From the NCBI GenBank assembly GCA_947625455.1, contig CANQOJ010000028.1, forward strand, positions 1-17,135: a stretch of DNA of 17,135 nt, read 5' to 3'. Origin of the DNA: an uncultured Clostridia bacterium (GTDB lineage: Bacteria; Bacillota; Clostridia; Oscillospirales; Ruminococcaceae). Each line of letters begins with the position of its first letter. The first letter of the stretch is position 1. A program made the position numbers and the translations under genes. Shown here piece by piece: positions 6,802 to 13,759 of this stretch. The notes beneath the pieces are model-generated. The model worked only from the letters and a program-made list of their open reading frames with translations. It was not told the origin of the DNA and searched no databases.

Positions 6802-7956
6802 ATGAAAGAAATCAAAAATTTAACTGTTACAGCCTTGGCGTTACTCACGGCAATATGCCTTTCCGCCTGCGAAAGCGTTGATAAAAGACCTGTTTCCTCC
6901 GCAAATTCCCAAACAGCAGGTGAAAACTCCGCCGATAATTCAACAAACTTTGGGGAATTTTCGGCTTCAATAAAAGAACCCGAAGATATTCCCGAAAGCT
7001 GCGGCATATATACACTTAGTCAAAAACGATTTTCCGAGCAGGATATACTGAAACTGTTCAGTGAAGTACCTCAAAAAACCGACAACAGCACTGATACAGA
7101 ATTGTTTTTATATGACACGGACAATGAACACGGTCAGCTCAATGACGGAAATCTTCTGTTTGAAACCAAAAAAGCGCAGAACTTGCTTGATACGGCTTAT
7201 TCATCTCTTTCGCTGAACGATAACGCAGAGCAATTTATAAGCGCGGACGCCGAGCTTGATTTTGCGTCGCGTGATGAAGTTATAAGCAGCGTAAAAACCG
7301 AGCTTTCCGAAAAGTTCGGGATAGAGCCCGAAAAATGGTATGCGTTCACATTCAATGCTGTTTCAAAAGAGGGCGTAGACCATTTTAAGCAGGAAGTGAA
7401 CCGTGTTGCAAATGATGATACAACAGACAGTTTTGACCATCAGAAAGATATAGAAAGAGCCGAACGCGTAAACGCTTATGAAAGCGAGGATTTTTACTAT
7501 ATTTCAATCAAGTTCAGAATTGATGATATTCCGTTATATACGGGCGTCATCTTCAACTACGGAAACGATCCCGGCAATGTTATATTCGGGTCTGACTGTT
7601 ATATTATCTATACCAAAAACGGCATTGAACTGCTTTCGTGCTACCGTATGAAGGAAATAAGCTCGTCGCAGGGCAATGAAACAATTATTGAGGCTGACAA
7701 AGCAAAAGAGCTTATCACGCAGAAATATGACTCTATAATTGTTGATGGAAATATAAACGTTTACGATATGCAGTTAGTTTATCTGCCGCTGCCGAAAAAT
7801 GATCTCGGAACCCGTTACAGCACCTTTGAGGCGCGTCCTTATTATGCGTTTTACTGTACTCAGACGGTAAACGTTGAAGGTACGGTAATTGAGCAAAACT
7901 TTATTTCATATTTTGACGCAGTCACTGGCAAAGAATTTGGTACAGAACGTCACTGA
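6802..7956 (+). CDS. Secreted lipoprotein, 384 aa, first gene of ABC exporter cassette
   Basis: The start is at 6802: AAAGGAAG lies about 8 nt upstream, and a classical lipoprotein signal begins exactly here, with basic MKEIK, hydrophobic residues 8-19 and lipobox LSAC (Cys23). A Ser/Asn-rich linker follows. The mature part, with no further membrane segment, should sit on the outer face of the membrane. It carries repeated alpha/beta segments, ending in 'YYAFYCTQTV' and 'YFDAVTGKEFG'. This pattern recalls PepSY/YycI-like extracytoplasmic domains, but I cannot assign a family with confidence. It lies 14 nt before a permease gene, in a four-gene operon with two permeases and an ATPase, so it probably assists or regulates that transporter, for example by sensing or delivering a substrate. 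Position and signal are direct observations; the role is inference. Confidence 0.85.
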   Translation: MKEIKNLTVTALALLTAICLSACESVDKRPVSSANSQTAGENSADNSTNFGEFSASIKEPEDIPESCGIYTLSQKRFSEQDILKLFSEVPQKTDNSTDTELFLYDTDNEHGQLNDGNLLFETKKAQNLLDTAYSSLSLNDNAEQFISADAELDFASRDEVISSVKTELSEKFGIEPEKWYAFTFNAVSKEGVDHFKQEVNRVANDDTTDSFDHQKDIERAERVNAYESEDFYYISIKFRIDDIPLYTGVIFNYGNDPGNVIFGSDCYIIYTKNGIELLSCYRMKEISSSQGNETIIEADKAKELITQKYDSIIVDGNINVYDMQLVYLPLPKNDLGTRYSTFEARPYYAFYCTQTVNVEGTVIEQNFISYFDAVTGKEFGTERH

Positions 7957-7970
7957 AAGGACGATTTGCA

Positions 7971-8807
7971 ATGAAAGAATTATGGGGAACTTTCACAACA
8001 TACCTCAGACGAGGAATATTTTCTCCGCAGTTTTTTATCTGCACAGGGATATGTTCGCTTATGCTGATGTTCTTTGTTTATGAACAGTATACGAGCGAAT
8101 ATTATGTTCTGCCGGGGTTGTATTCCTTTTTACAGAAAGCCGACAATTCAGCCAGCGTTTATTTGGTAATGATGATAACGGTTTTCCCCGCTGCAATGCT
8201 TTTTTATGACGACTGGACAAGCGGAAATTTTAAATTTATCATCTCCCGCGTCGGCAGGAAGAAATATGTTACAGCCGTTACTCTTGCGGCGGGAATAACA
8301 GCGGCGGCAGTTATGATTTTGTCATATATGATATTTTCCGCGATCGTTCTGCTGAAATTTCCCGCAGTACCCGATTTAGACACCGAAACTCTGCGTGCAT
8401 ACAGCCTCGGATTTCCGAACAGCGGATTGCTTTATACGGGAAACGCTTTTTGGTGCTATCTTCTGTATTTTATTACAAGAGGAGCAATGTCGGCATTTTT
8501 TGCGGTTATTGCTGTATTCCAGTCGATGATCATAACCAACAAGCACCTTACGGTAATTTCACCCGTACTTGTTTATATTCTTTATTTCAGCTTTAATCTG
8601 TACTACATATTCCCCTCTTTGGCGAACCCGTTTGTCTTATACCGAAACGGATATAAGCTGTACCTTGATTTTGGAGGAACACCCGAAGGAAGTCTGTTTT
8701 CCCCTGTTGCGGGCTTATATCCTTTGATATTCACGGTCATTATTGTTATCGTATTGTCAATAATTCAAACCTTGATACTCCGCAAAAAAATGAACAGGGA
8801 TATATGA
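7971..8807 (+). CDS. ABC-2 type transporter permease, 278 aa
   Basis: This is an integral membrane protein with about six helices (roughly 20-36, 62-78, 100-126, 160-186, 190-212 and 245-268). The cytoplasmic segment after helix two, 'DDWTSGNFKFIISRVGRKKY', matches the acidic-G-basic coupling segment seen in ABC-2 (BcrB-like) permeases just before the third helix. An AAAGGA ribosome binding site precedes the ATG. The gene is followed 19 nt later by a second, differently sequenced permease and then the ATPase, so the complex is probably a heterodimeric permease with one ATPase type. The substrate is unknown. Peptide export or antibiotic detoxification is the usual role of this layout. Confidence 0.82.
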   Translation: MKELWGTFTTYLRRGIFSPQFFICTGICSLMLMFFVYEQYTSEYYVLPGLYSFLQKADNSASVYLVMMITVFPAAMLFYDDWTSGNFKFIISRVGRKKYVTAVTLAAGITAAAVMILSYMIFSAIVLLKFPAVPDLDTETLRAYSLGFPNSGLLYTGNAFWCYLLYFITRGAMSAFFAVIAVFQSMIITNKHLTVISPVLVYILYFSFNLYYIFPSLANPFVLYRNGYKLYLDFGGTPEGSLFSPVAGLYPLIFTVIIVIVLSIIQTLILRKKMNRDI

Positions 8808-8826
8808 TAAACGGGGGGGATTATTG

Positions 8827-9684
8827 ATGTCAGCATTAAGAATTACAAGAATAAACTTATACAAACACTTGACAACGGTAAATTTCTGGACGCCGTTTAT
8901 ACTTGCCGCAGCGGCGGTTTTTGAGTTTACCTCATCGCTTAAAGAAATGGCGGCGTTTTATTCCGTTCCCGTAAACGGGTTTTCTGCTTTGTTTATTATG
9001 ACAAGTCCGAACTCTGTATTTATAATCTTTATGGGCGTTTTCATAATGTTCTGCGACTTGCCGTTCAAGGATAATCAGCAAATGTTTCTTATATCCCGAA
9101 GCGGTAAAAGAGCGTGGATATTCAGTCACATTTTTTATGTGATTTTTGTAAGTCTTATATACTTCTTGTTTATTTTTCTATGTTTCTGCGCGGCATTGTT
9201 CCCACATATAGCCTTGGACGCGGAAAGCTGGGGAACAATTATCCGGACGATCGCCGCGACAAATGCTGCACAAACGTTTGTACTGCGCTTTAATGTGCAG
9301 CAGAATGTGCTTTCGGATTTTACACCTCTGGATGGATTTACTTATACATTCATAACGGTTTTAGGTCTTTCAATTCTGATAGGACTTGTTGTAATGACGT
9401 TAAACCTTATTCTGAAACGGAATATCGGCGTTATTGTGTCTGGTGCTGTCGTATTTATGTATCTTGTTGCAAACGTTATTCAAACAGACATTATATATTA
9501 TTTTTCACCGCTCCATTGGTGCTCAATTAAAATTGCCGATAAAAACGGAACAACGACTTATCCCGATATGCCGTGGATAATTATCGTGATGAGTGTGTGG
9601 TTTATAATTGAACTTGCCGCGCTGTTCATTTACGGGTCAAAAAAGATAAGGTTTGCTTTGGATACAAGGGAGGACATAAGATGA
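8827..9684 (+). CDS. ABC-2 type transporter permease, 285 aa
   Basis: This is the second permease of the cassette, with about six membrane helices (roughly 20-36, 57-77, 100-124, 172-190, 195-215 and 244-262). The coupling segment 'KDNQQMFLISRSGKRAW' parallels that in the preceding permease. The loop of ~45 residues between helices three and four is probably extracytoplasmic. The start is set at the ATG at 8827; an in-frame TTG lies immediately before it, and a GGGGGGGA ribosome binding site ends about 6 nt upstream. The stop overlaps the ATPase start by 4 bp (ATGA), which indicates translational coupling. Similarity to the upstream permease in motif order suggests an old duplication. Confidence 0.82.
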   Translation: MSALRITRINLYKHLTTVNFWTPFILAAAAVFEFTSSLKEMAAFYSVPVNGFSALFIMTSPNSVFIIFMGVFIMFCDLPFKDNQQMFLISRSGKRAWIFSHIFYVIFVSLIYFLFIFLCFCAALFPHIALDAESWGTIIRTIAATNAAQTFVLRFNVQQNVLSDFTPLDGFTYTFITVLGLSILIGLVVMTLNLILKRNIGVIVSGAVVFMYLVANVIQTDIIYYFSPLHWCSIKIADKNGTTTYPDMPWIIIVMSVWFIIELAALFIYGSKKIRFALDTREDIR

Positions 9685-10319
9685 GCGTTATTGAAGTGAA
9701 GAATGTAGTAAAAAAATGGGGTAACAATACAGTTCTTAATTCTGTAGACCTTGAAGTAGACAGTTCTGAAATTGTCGGCATAATCGGTCACAACGGCAGC
9801 GGAAAAACAGTGCTTATGAAGTGCATATGCGGTTTTATCACGCCTGACAGCGGTGAGATAATCGTCAGCGGAAAGCGTTTAGGACGTGATATTGACATAC
9901 CGAAAAATATAGGGCTTATAATTGAAACGCCCGGTTTTCTGCCGAATTTCAGCGGACTTAATAATCTTCTTCAGCTTGCAAAAATACGCAATAAACTCAC
10001 AAAAGACGACGTTCGGGCGGTAATGAATAAAGTAGGTTTAAATCCCGATGAAAAAAAGCACGTCGGGAAATATTCGCTCGGTATGCGTCAGAGGCTCGGA
10101 ATTGCCCAGGCAATAATGGAAAACCCCGATATACTTATTCTTGACGAGCCGATGAACGGACTTGACAAAGACGGAGTTGAGGATATGCGGGAGTTGTTCC
10201 TTTCGCTGAAAAACGATGGTAAAACAATAATTATGGCGTCGCATAACCCGACGGATATCGACGTTTTATGTGACAGGGTTTTTGAAATAACAAAGGGCGT
10301 TCTCAAAAAGGTAAGATAA
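9681..10319 (+). CDS. ABC transporter ATP-binding protein, 212 aa
   Basis: This cytoplasmic ATPase powers the two permeases just upstream. It has Walker A GHNGSGKT (36-43), signature YSLGMRQR (131-138), Walker B ILILDEP (151-157), a D-loop 'NGLD' and switch His188. The Q-loop position is Glu82 in 'LIIETPGF' instead of Gln, as in BcrA-type ATPases. The protein ends soon after the switch region, so it lacks the ~90-residue C-terminal extension that the second ATPase in this window has. It begins inside the last codons of the permease gene and has a GGGAGG ribosome binding site. It is the last gene of the lipoprotein operon and is followed by a terminator hairpin. Confidence 0.95.
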   Translation: MSVIEVKNVVKKWGNNTVLNSVDLEVDSSEIVGIIGHNGSGKTVLMKCICGFITPDSGEIIVSGKRLGRDIDIPKNIGLIIETPGFLPNFSGLNNLLQLAKIRNKLTKDDVRAVMNKVGLNPDEKKHVGKYSLGMRQRLGIAQAIMENPDILILDEPMNGLDKDGVEDMRELFLSLKNDGKTIIMASHNPTDIDVLCDRVFEITKGVLKKVR

Positions 10320-10352
10320 ATTGTTGTTACTGTTTCCTTAAAATATACGGAT

Positions 10353-10385
10353 AATCTCCCAACACACTATTTGTGTCGGGAGATT
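10353..10385. terminator. Intrinsic terminator between convergent genes
   Basis: AATCTCCC (10353-10360) pairs with GGGAGATT (10378-10385), and ACAC pairs with GTGT inside, with one mismatch between the two stems. On the plus strand it is followed by GATTTTTAATCTT and stops the ABC exporter operon. It lies about 47 nt past the end of the convergent 166-residue gene and could serve that gene too, although the U-tract on that side is poorer. Confidence 0.8.
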
Positions 10386-10431
10386 GATTTTTAATCTTAT
10401 TATTTTTGGCAACAATTACACTGCTTTTCTG

Positions 10432-10932
10432 TCATATCGGATAAAACTCCTTATCCTCATCGGTGCGGTTTGTCCAGGCGGGAAGATTGTCGAGGCTTGC
10501 GTTTTCAATATTGAAAACGAACACCTTTTCTATCTTCACGGTTTGCCCGCCGTTGTCGGCAGAGCCTTTTAGCGTTACCGTCAGCGTCTTTCCCCCGTCG
10601 TTGTTTACTTCATAGTCTGTAAGCTGTACGCCGTCTTTGTATTTTCCTGCCATAAAGACTGCGTATGCGTATATGGGGGAGTTTACGGCGTCGTAAACAT
10701 CAAGGTTTTTCATTCCCAAATCAAACGGTGCCGAATAATTTCCGCCCTCTGAAAGCATAAGCTTATTGCCGAAAACAGGGATATTAAGATAAGAGTTTCC
10801 GGTATGACTTTGCCGGCTTACATAATCAAAGCTTACGGCATTATAATTGACATAAAGAACAGCGAATGTTACCGCGCCCGCGAGGACGACTGCCGTAAGC
10901 GCTATAATCAGTATCTTAGCGGTTCTGTTCAT
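10432..10932 (-). CDS. Membrane-anchored extracytoplasmic protein, 166 aa, unknown function
   Basis: I do not recognise this protein. One N-terminal hydrophobic helix (about residues 7-28) after MNRTAK acts as a signal anchor. There is no lipobox and no Cys anywhere, so it is not a lipoprotein. The remaining ~135 residues are polar and rich in Asn, Gly, Thr and Val, with an alternating pattern ('KTLTVTLKGSAD', 'GQTVKIEKVFVFNIE') that suggests a small beta-sandwich outside the cell. The ribosome binding site AAAGGAGGTGAT (10936-10947) is fully complementary to the 16S tail, so strong translation is expected once transcribed. It diverges from the OmpR-type regulator gene. It carries the same 20-bp site, at the same distance upstream of its -10, as the ABC operon, which makes it a probable member of that regulon. 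A role in sensing or resistance is inference. Confidence 0.75.
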   Translation of the reverse strand: MNRTAKILIIALTAVVLAGAVTFAVLYVNYNAVSFDYVSRQSHTGNSYLNIPVFGNKLMLSEGGNYSAPFDLGMKNLDVYDAVNSPIYAYAVFMAGKYKDGVQLTDYEVNNDGGKTLTVTLKGSADNGGQTVKIEKVFVFNIENASLDNLPAWTNRTDEDKEFYPI

Positions 10933-10955
10933 AATATCACCTCCTTTCGATTTTC

Positions 10956-10961
10956 ATTATA
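10956..10961 (-). promoter_or_regulatory. Extended -10 of the 166-aa protein gene (weak -35, probably activated)
   Basis: On the minus strand TGCTATAAT gives a perfect -10 with an extended TG. The -35 position at a 17-bp spacing reads GCGCAG, which is far from consensus. The missing -35, together with the TTGAC direct repeat ending 32 nt upstream of the -10, is what an activator-dependent promoter looks like. Confidence 0.7.
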
Positions 10962-10992
10962 GCATAAGGACATCAAAACTGCGCAAAAAAAT

Positions 10993-11012
10993 GGTCAATA
11001 TTTCGTCAAGAT
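10993..11012 (-). promoter_or_regulatory. Operator copy 1: TTGAC repeat with 11-bp period
   Basis: On the minus strand this reads ATCTTGACGAAATATTGACC, with TTGAC repeated exactly 11 bp apart. It is identical over all 20 bases to the site at 11811-11830. An 11-bp direct repeat is the usual recognition pattern of OmpR/PhoB-family dimers. It faces the 166-residue gene and lies 11 bp upstream of the regulator's own -35 on the other strand, so it could also serve autoregulation. Confidence 0.75.
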
Positions 11013-11023
11013 TTTGTGTTGTA

Positions 11024-11052
11024 TTGACTTTTCCAGAAAATTATGCTATTCT
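11024..11052 (+). promoter_or_regulatory. Promoter of the OmpR-family regulator gene
   Basis: TTGACT (11024-11029), a 17-bp spacer and an extended TGC-TATTCT -10 (11047-11052). The -10 overlaps the first bases of the long palindrome that makes up the leader, so the whole hairpin except its outermost base pairs would be transcribed. Confidence 0.65.
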
Positions 11053-11152
11053 AGAAGCTAGAGATTAAGAGGCTAGAAGCTAGAATTTTAGTCAAAACAA
11101 GGTTGAAAAATCAACTCTAGCCTCTAGCTTCTTAATCTCTAGCATCTAGAAT
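11048..11152. repeat. 105-bp CTAG-rich palindrome forming the leader of the response-regulator gene
   Basis: Two 37-nt arms (11048-11084 and 11116-11152) are complementary at 34 positions, plus one G-U pair. The 31-nt loop contains its own small hairpin (GTTGA/TCAAC, 11102-11115). The arms are built from repeated GCTAGA and AGAGG units, so CTAG, normally a rare tetranucleotide in bacteria, occurs eight times. The palindrome ends directly at the GGAGA ribosome binding site. It may be a mobile palindromic repeat that has become a 5' UTR. Confidence 0.8.
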
Positions 11153-11166
11153 GGAGAAATTATTAT

Positions 11167-11817
11167 ATGCCTGATATATTAATAATAGACGACGATTTGC
11201 ATATAGGCAATCTTTTGGAGGAATCGCTCAAAAACGCTGATTACAGCGTATCGCGGGCATTTACGGGAAAAGACGCTTTGCAAATTCTGTCAACGGAAAA
11301 ACCCGATCTGATACTGCTTGATTTAATGCTTCCCGAACTTAGCGGAGAAGAATTACTTCCGTTGATTCGGGATATTCCTGTTATTGTAATAAGTGCGAAA
11401 ATCGACGTTTCAAACAAGGTGGATCTGCTGCTCGGAGGAGCGGCAGATTATGTTACAAAGCCGTTTGATATGCGTGAACTGCTAGCGAGAATTGCTGTTC
11501 AGCTTCGTAAAAACGACAAAAACGAACTGACATTCCGCGACCTTACTTTATATGCCGACACGCTTACCGTTAAAGTCGGCAACACCGAAATCCGCCTTAC
11601 CAGAACGGAATGTGCAATTTTAAAACTGCTTATGCAAAACCCCTTAAATCCTGTGGGAAAATCCGCAATGCTTGAAAAAATAAGCGCGGACACTCCCGAC
11701 TGCACCGAGCGTTCTCTGAAACAGCATATCAGCAATATCCGCAAAAAATTGCAGTCGGTAAACGGAGAGGACTATATTGAAGCGGTTTACGGTATCGGCT
11801 TTAAGATGAAATCTTGA
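11167..11817 (+). CDS. OmpR-family response regulator
   Basis: This 216-residue cytoplasmic transcription factor has two domains. The receiver (about 1-115) has acidic Asp9-Asp10, phospho-acceptor Asp52 in 'LILLDLMLP', switch Ser76 in 'VIVISA' and Lys98 in 'DYVTKPFDMRELLARI'. The winged-helix DNA-binding domain (about 122-216) has 'LTRTECAILKLLMQNP', 'RSLKQHISNIRKKL' and the wing 'YIEAVYGIGFKM'. A GGAGA ribosome binding site sits 9 nt before the ATG. The stop codon lies inside the second copy of the 20-bp operator (11811-11830). The likely partner kinase is the one at 13760, separated by an ABC ATPase and permease, which is a common order for antimicrobial-peptide resistance modules. The matching sites strongly suggest control of the 166-residue gene and of the ABC-kinase operon. 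Confidence 0.94.
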   Translation: MPDILIIDDDLHIGNLLEESLKNADYSVSRAFTGKDALQILSTEKPDLILLDLMLPELSGEELLPLIRDIPVIVISAKIDVSNKVDLLLGGAADYVTKPFDMRELLARIAVQLRKNDKNELTFRDLTLYADTLTVKVGNTEIRLTRTECAILKLLMQNPLNPVGKSAMLEKISADTPDCTERSLKQHISNIRKKLQSVNGEDYIEAVYGIGFKMKS

Positions 11818-11830
11818 CGAAATATTGACC
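11811..11830 (+). promoter_or_regulatory. Operator copy 2: TTGAC repeat with 11-bp period
   Basis: ATCTTGACGAAATATTGACC is identical to copy 1 in inverted orientation. It overlaps the stop codon of the regulator gene (11815-11817). The second TTGAC (11825-11829) ends 33 nt before the -10 of the ABC operon and 10 nt before its weak -35, a class II activator position. Confidence 0.78.
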
Positions 11831-11839
11831 TTTTCTTTA

Positions 11840-11868
11840 TTTACTTCTTAGCTGTTATGTGATATAAT
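11840..11868 (+). promoter_or_regulatory. Promoter of the ABC transporter-kinase operon
   Basis: A perfect TATAAT (11863-11868) with an extended TG one base upstream (TGATATAAT) is joined by a 17-bp spacer to a poor -35, TTTACT (11840-11845). The start point would be near 11875, exactly where the leader stem begins. Confidence 0.8.
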
Positions 11869-11873
11869 AAAGA

Positions 11874-11978
11874 CAGACTGTATAGAAAGTTCCAGATGCT
11901 AGGAAGAAGTCCTGCGGCTAGGCTTTGTGCCTGCCGCAGGGCTTCTGACGACGCAGATGGGGCTTTATATACAGTCTG
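11874..11978 (+). ncRNA. Structured 105-nt 5' leader RNA of the ABC operon
   Basis: The closing stem is 11 perfect pairs (CAGACTGTATA 11874-11884 with 11968-11978). After one mismatch it continues for eight pairs (11886-11893 with 11959-11966, two G-U). An asymmetric internal loop (11894-11905 / 11946-11958) follows. An apical hairpin comes next: GAAG/CTTC, a U-G pair, CCTGCGGC/GCCGCAGG, a bulged T and AGGC/GCCT, with a TTTGT loop. The predicted start point coincides with its 5' end and the AGAGGAGG ribosome binding site begins 6 nt after its 3' end. I do not recognise any known riboswitch family. Confidence 0.65.
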
Positions 11979-11999
11979 ATAAAAGAGGAGGTTGAATAT

Positions 12000-12911
12000 A
12001 TGGACTATGTTCTGAAAACCGATAATTTATGCAAGAACTATCGCCATTTCAAGGCTCTGAACGGGCTTACAATGAATGTTCCCAAAGGCGCGATATACGG
12101 CTTTGTCGGAAAGAACGGTGCAGGAAAGACAACGCTTATCCGTCTTATCTGCGGACTGCAACGCCCTGCAAGCGGAGAATTTGAGCTGTACGGCGTTAAA
12201 TCCACGAACAAGGCTATTTACAAATCCCGCAGAAGAATGGGCGCGGTTGTTGAAACTCCGTCGATATATCTTGATATGACAGCGCAGGAGAATTTAAAAC
12301 AGCAGTATCTTATGCTCGGACTGCCGAGTTTTGACGGCTTGCGGGAAATTTTAGAACTTGTCGGACTTGGCGATACGGGAAGAAAAAAGGCTAGGAATTT
12401 TTCACTAGGTATGCGGCAGCGCCTGGGAATTGCTATGGCATTATGCGGAAATCCCGATTTTCTTGTGCTTGACGAACCGATAAACGGACTTGATCCGCAG
12501 GGTATAATTGAAATCCGAGAACTTATTCTGAAGCTCAACCGTGAACAGCAGATAACTGTCCTTATTTCAAGTCACATACTTGACGAATTGTCTAAACTTG
12601 CCACACATTACGGGTTTATCGACAGCGGAAGAATTATCAGGGAAATGAGCGCGGAGGAACTTGAAACTGCCTGCCGCAAGTGTTCAAAGTTTAAAGTTTC
12701 GGATACGAAAACGCTTGCTCGTGTGCTTGACGGTATGGGCATTGAGTACAAGATACTCTCCGATAATCTTGCTGACGTTTACGGCAAGCCGAATATAACC
12801 CGCCTTACGCTCGCTCTTTATGACGAAGGCTGCGAAATAATTTCAATAGATGAGCATGACGAAAGCCTTGAAAGCTTTTATATCAATCTGGTGGGAGGTG
12901 AGAAAAAATGA
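12000..12911 (+). CDS. ABC transporter ATP-binding protein, BcrA-like, 303 aa
   Basis: This cytoplasmic ATPase belongs to a BcrAB or lantibiotic-immunity type exporter. It has Walker A GKNGAGKT (37-44), Glu85 in the Q-loop position ('VVETPSIYLDMTA'), signature FSLGMRQR (134-141), Walker B FLVLDEP (154-160), D-loop 'INGLDPQG' and switch His192. After residue ~215 comes a C-terminal extension of ~85 residues ('CRKCSKFKV...', 'NLADVYGKPNITRLTL', 'DEHDESLESFYINLVGG'), typical of BcrA and absent in the shorter ATPase at 9681. An AGAGGAGG ribosome binding site lies 8 nt before the ATG. The stop overlaps the permease start by 4 bp. It is the first gene of the operon behind the structured leader. Confidence 0.95.
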   Translation: MDYVLKTDNLCKNYRHFKALNGLTMNVPKGAIYGFVGKNGAGKTTLIRLICGLQRPASGEFELYGVKSTNKAIYKSRRRMGAVVETPSIYLDMTAQENLKQQYLMLGLPSFDGLREILELVGLGDTGRKKARNFSLGMRQRLGIAMALCGNPDFLVLDEPINGLDPQGIIEIRELILKLNREQQITVLISSHILDELSKLATHYGFIDSGRIIREMSAEELETACRKCSKFKVSDTKTLARVLDGMGIEYKILSDNLADVYGKPNITRLTLALYDEGCEIISIDEHDESLESFYINLVGGEKK

Positions 12912-13747
12912 GTAGTCTGTTATCTGCGGGGATTTACCGCTATAGAAAATCCGCTGTATTCTGGGTAATGCTGTTGACAGCGCTTATTTTAGGGTTAATT
13001 ACGGGAGCAATTGCCGATTCGAGTGCACATCTTAACGCCACCTATTTGTTCGGGCTGTTTTTGATAACAGCTATCCAAATCTCTCTGATAATCGGCGCAG
13101 AATTTACCAACGGTGCTTTCCGCAACAAACTTATCGCAGGTCACAGCAAGGGCGAGGTATTCTTATCAGAACTTCTGCTTTCGTTGACTTCCGCAACAGT
13201 TTTGTTTATAATGCATTACGGAGCATTCGTTTTGTTCAATCTCAGCCGGTTTGATAATCTTGATGCAGGCGAAATTGCACAGATTGTTTTCGGGGCATGG
13301 CTTATGCACCTCGCCTTTGCCGCGATATGCGCAACAGTTTGCTTTTTCATTCCGTACAATTCGGCGATCGCGGCAGTCGTGAATATCATTCTGGTGATTG
13401 TGATGATGTTTACCGTTTCGGAGCTGCACCTAAAGCTAAACGAGCGGGAATATAACACCGTGTATGTCGCAGATGAAAACGGAAATATGGTACCCAAGGA
13501 CGAAATAAATCCCGATTATATCCCTCCCGACAGCGCCGAATATGCCGTTATTCACGCGGCTTATTATCTTATGCCGTGCGGACAGCTTAATGATTATCAA
13601 TATGCGCTGGCGGAACTTTGGAATGACCGTGAGCCGAATGAAAAATATCTGGAGGATTTGAAAACCGCGCCCATATATTCATTTGCAGCAATGATATTGT
13701 TTTCAGCTATGGCATATATTTGTTTTCGCAAAAAAGATTTGAAATAA
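12908..13747 (+). CDS. ABC-2 type transporter permease, BcrB-like, 279 aa
   Basis: This membrane partner of the ATPase upstream has about six helices (roughly 14-33, 42-62, 88-110, 128-148, 150-172 and 255-273). It carries the coupling segment 'EFTNGAFRNKLIAGHSKGEVFLSE', whose key features are an acidic start, Gly and basic residues before the next helix. A ~75-residue outside loop between helices five and six is polar and Asp/Asn/Tyr-rich ('VADENGNMVPKDEINPDY', 'YQYALAELWNDREPNEK'); in related transporters such a loop can contact peptide ligands. The ATG overlaps the previous stop. The kinase gene starts 12 nt downstream. The substrate is unknown; membrane-acting peptide antibiotics are the leading guess from the gene context. 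Confidence 0.88.
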   Translation: MSSLLSAGIYRYRKSAVFWVMLLTALILGLITGAIADSSAHLNATYLFGLFLITAIQISLIIGAEFTNGAFRNKLIAGHSKGEVFLSELLLSLTSATVLFIMHYGAFVLFNLSRFDNLDAGEIAQIVFGAWLMHLAFAAICATVCFFIPYNSAIAAVVNIILVIVMMFTVSELHLKLNEREYNTVYVADENGNMVPKDEINPDYIPPDSAEYAVIHAAYYLMPCGQLNDYQYALAELWNDREPNEKYLEDLKTAPIYSFAAMILFSAMAYICFRKKDLK

Positions 13748-13759
13748 AGAGGTATTTAA

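Noticed and set aside
11874..11978. c-di-GMP, preQ1 or similar known riboswitch in the ABC operon leader
   Set aside because: None of the conserved core sequences I know for these classes is present; the fold is dominated by long helices.
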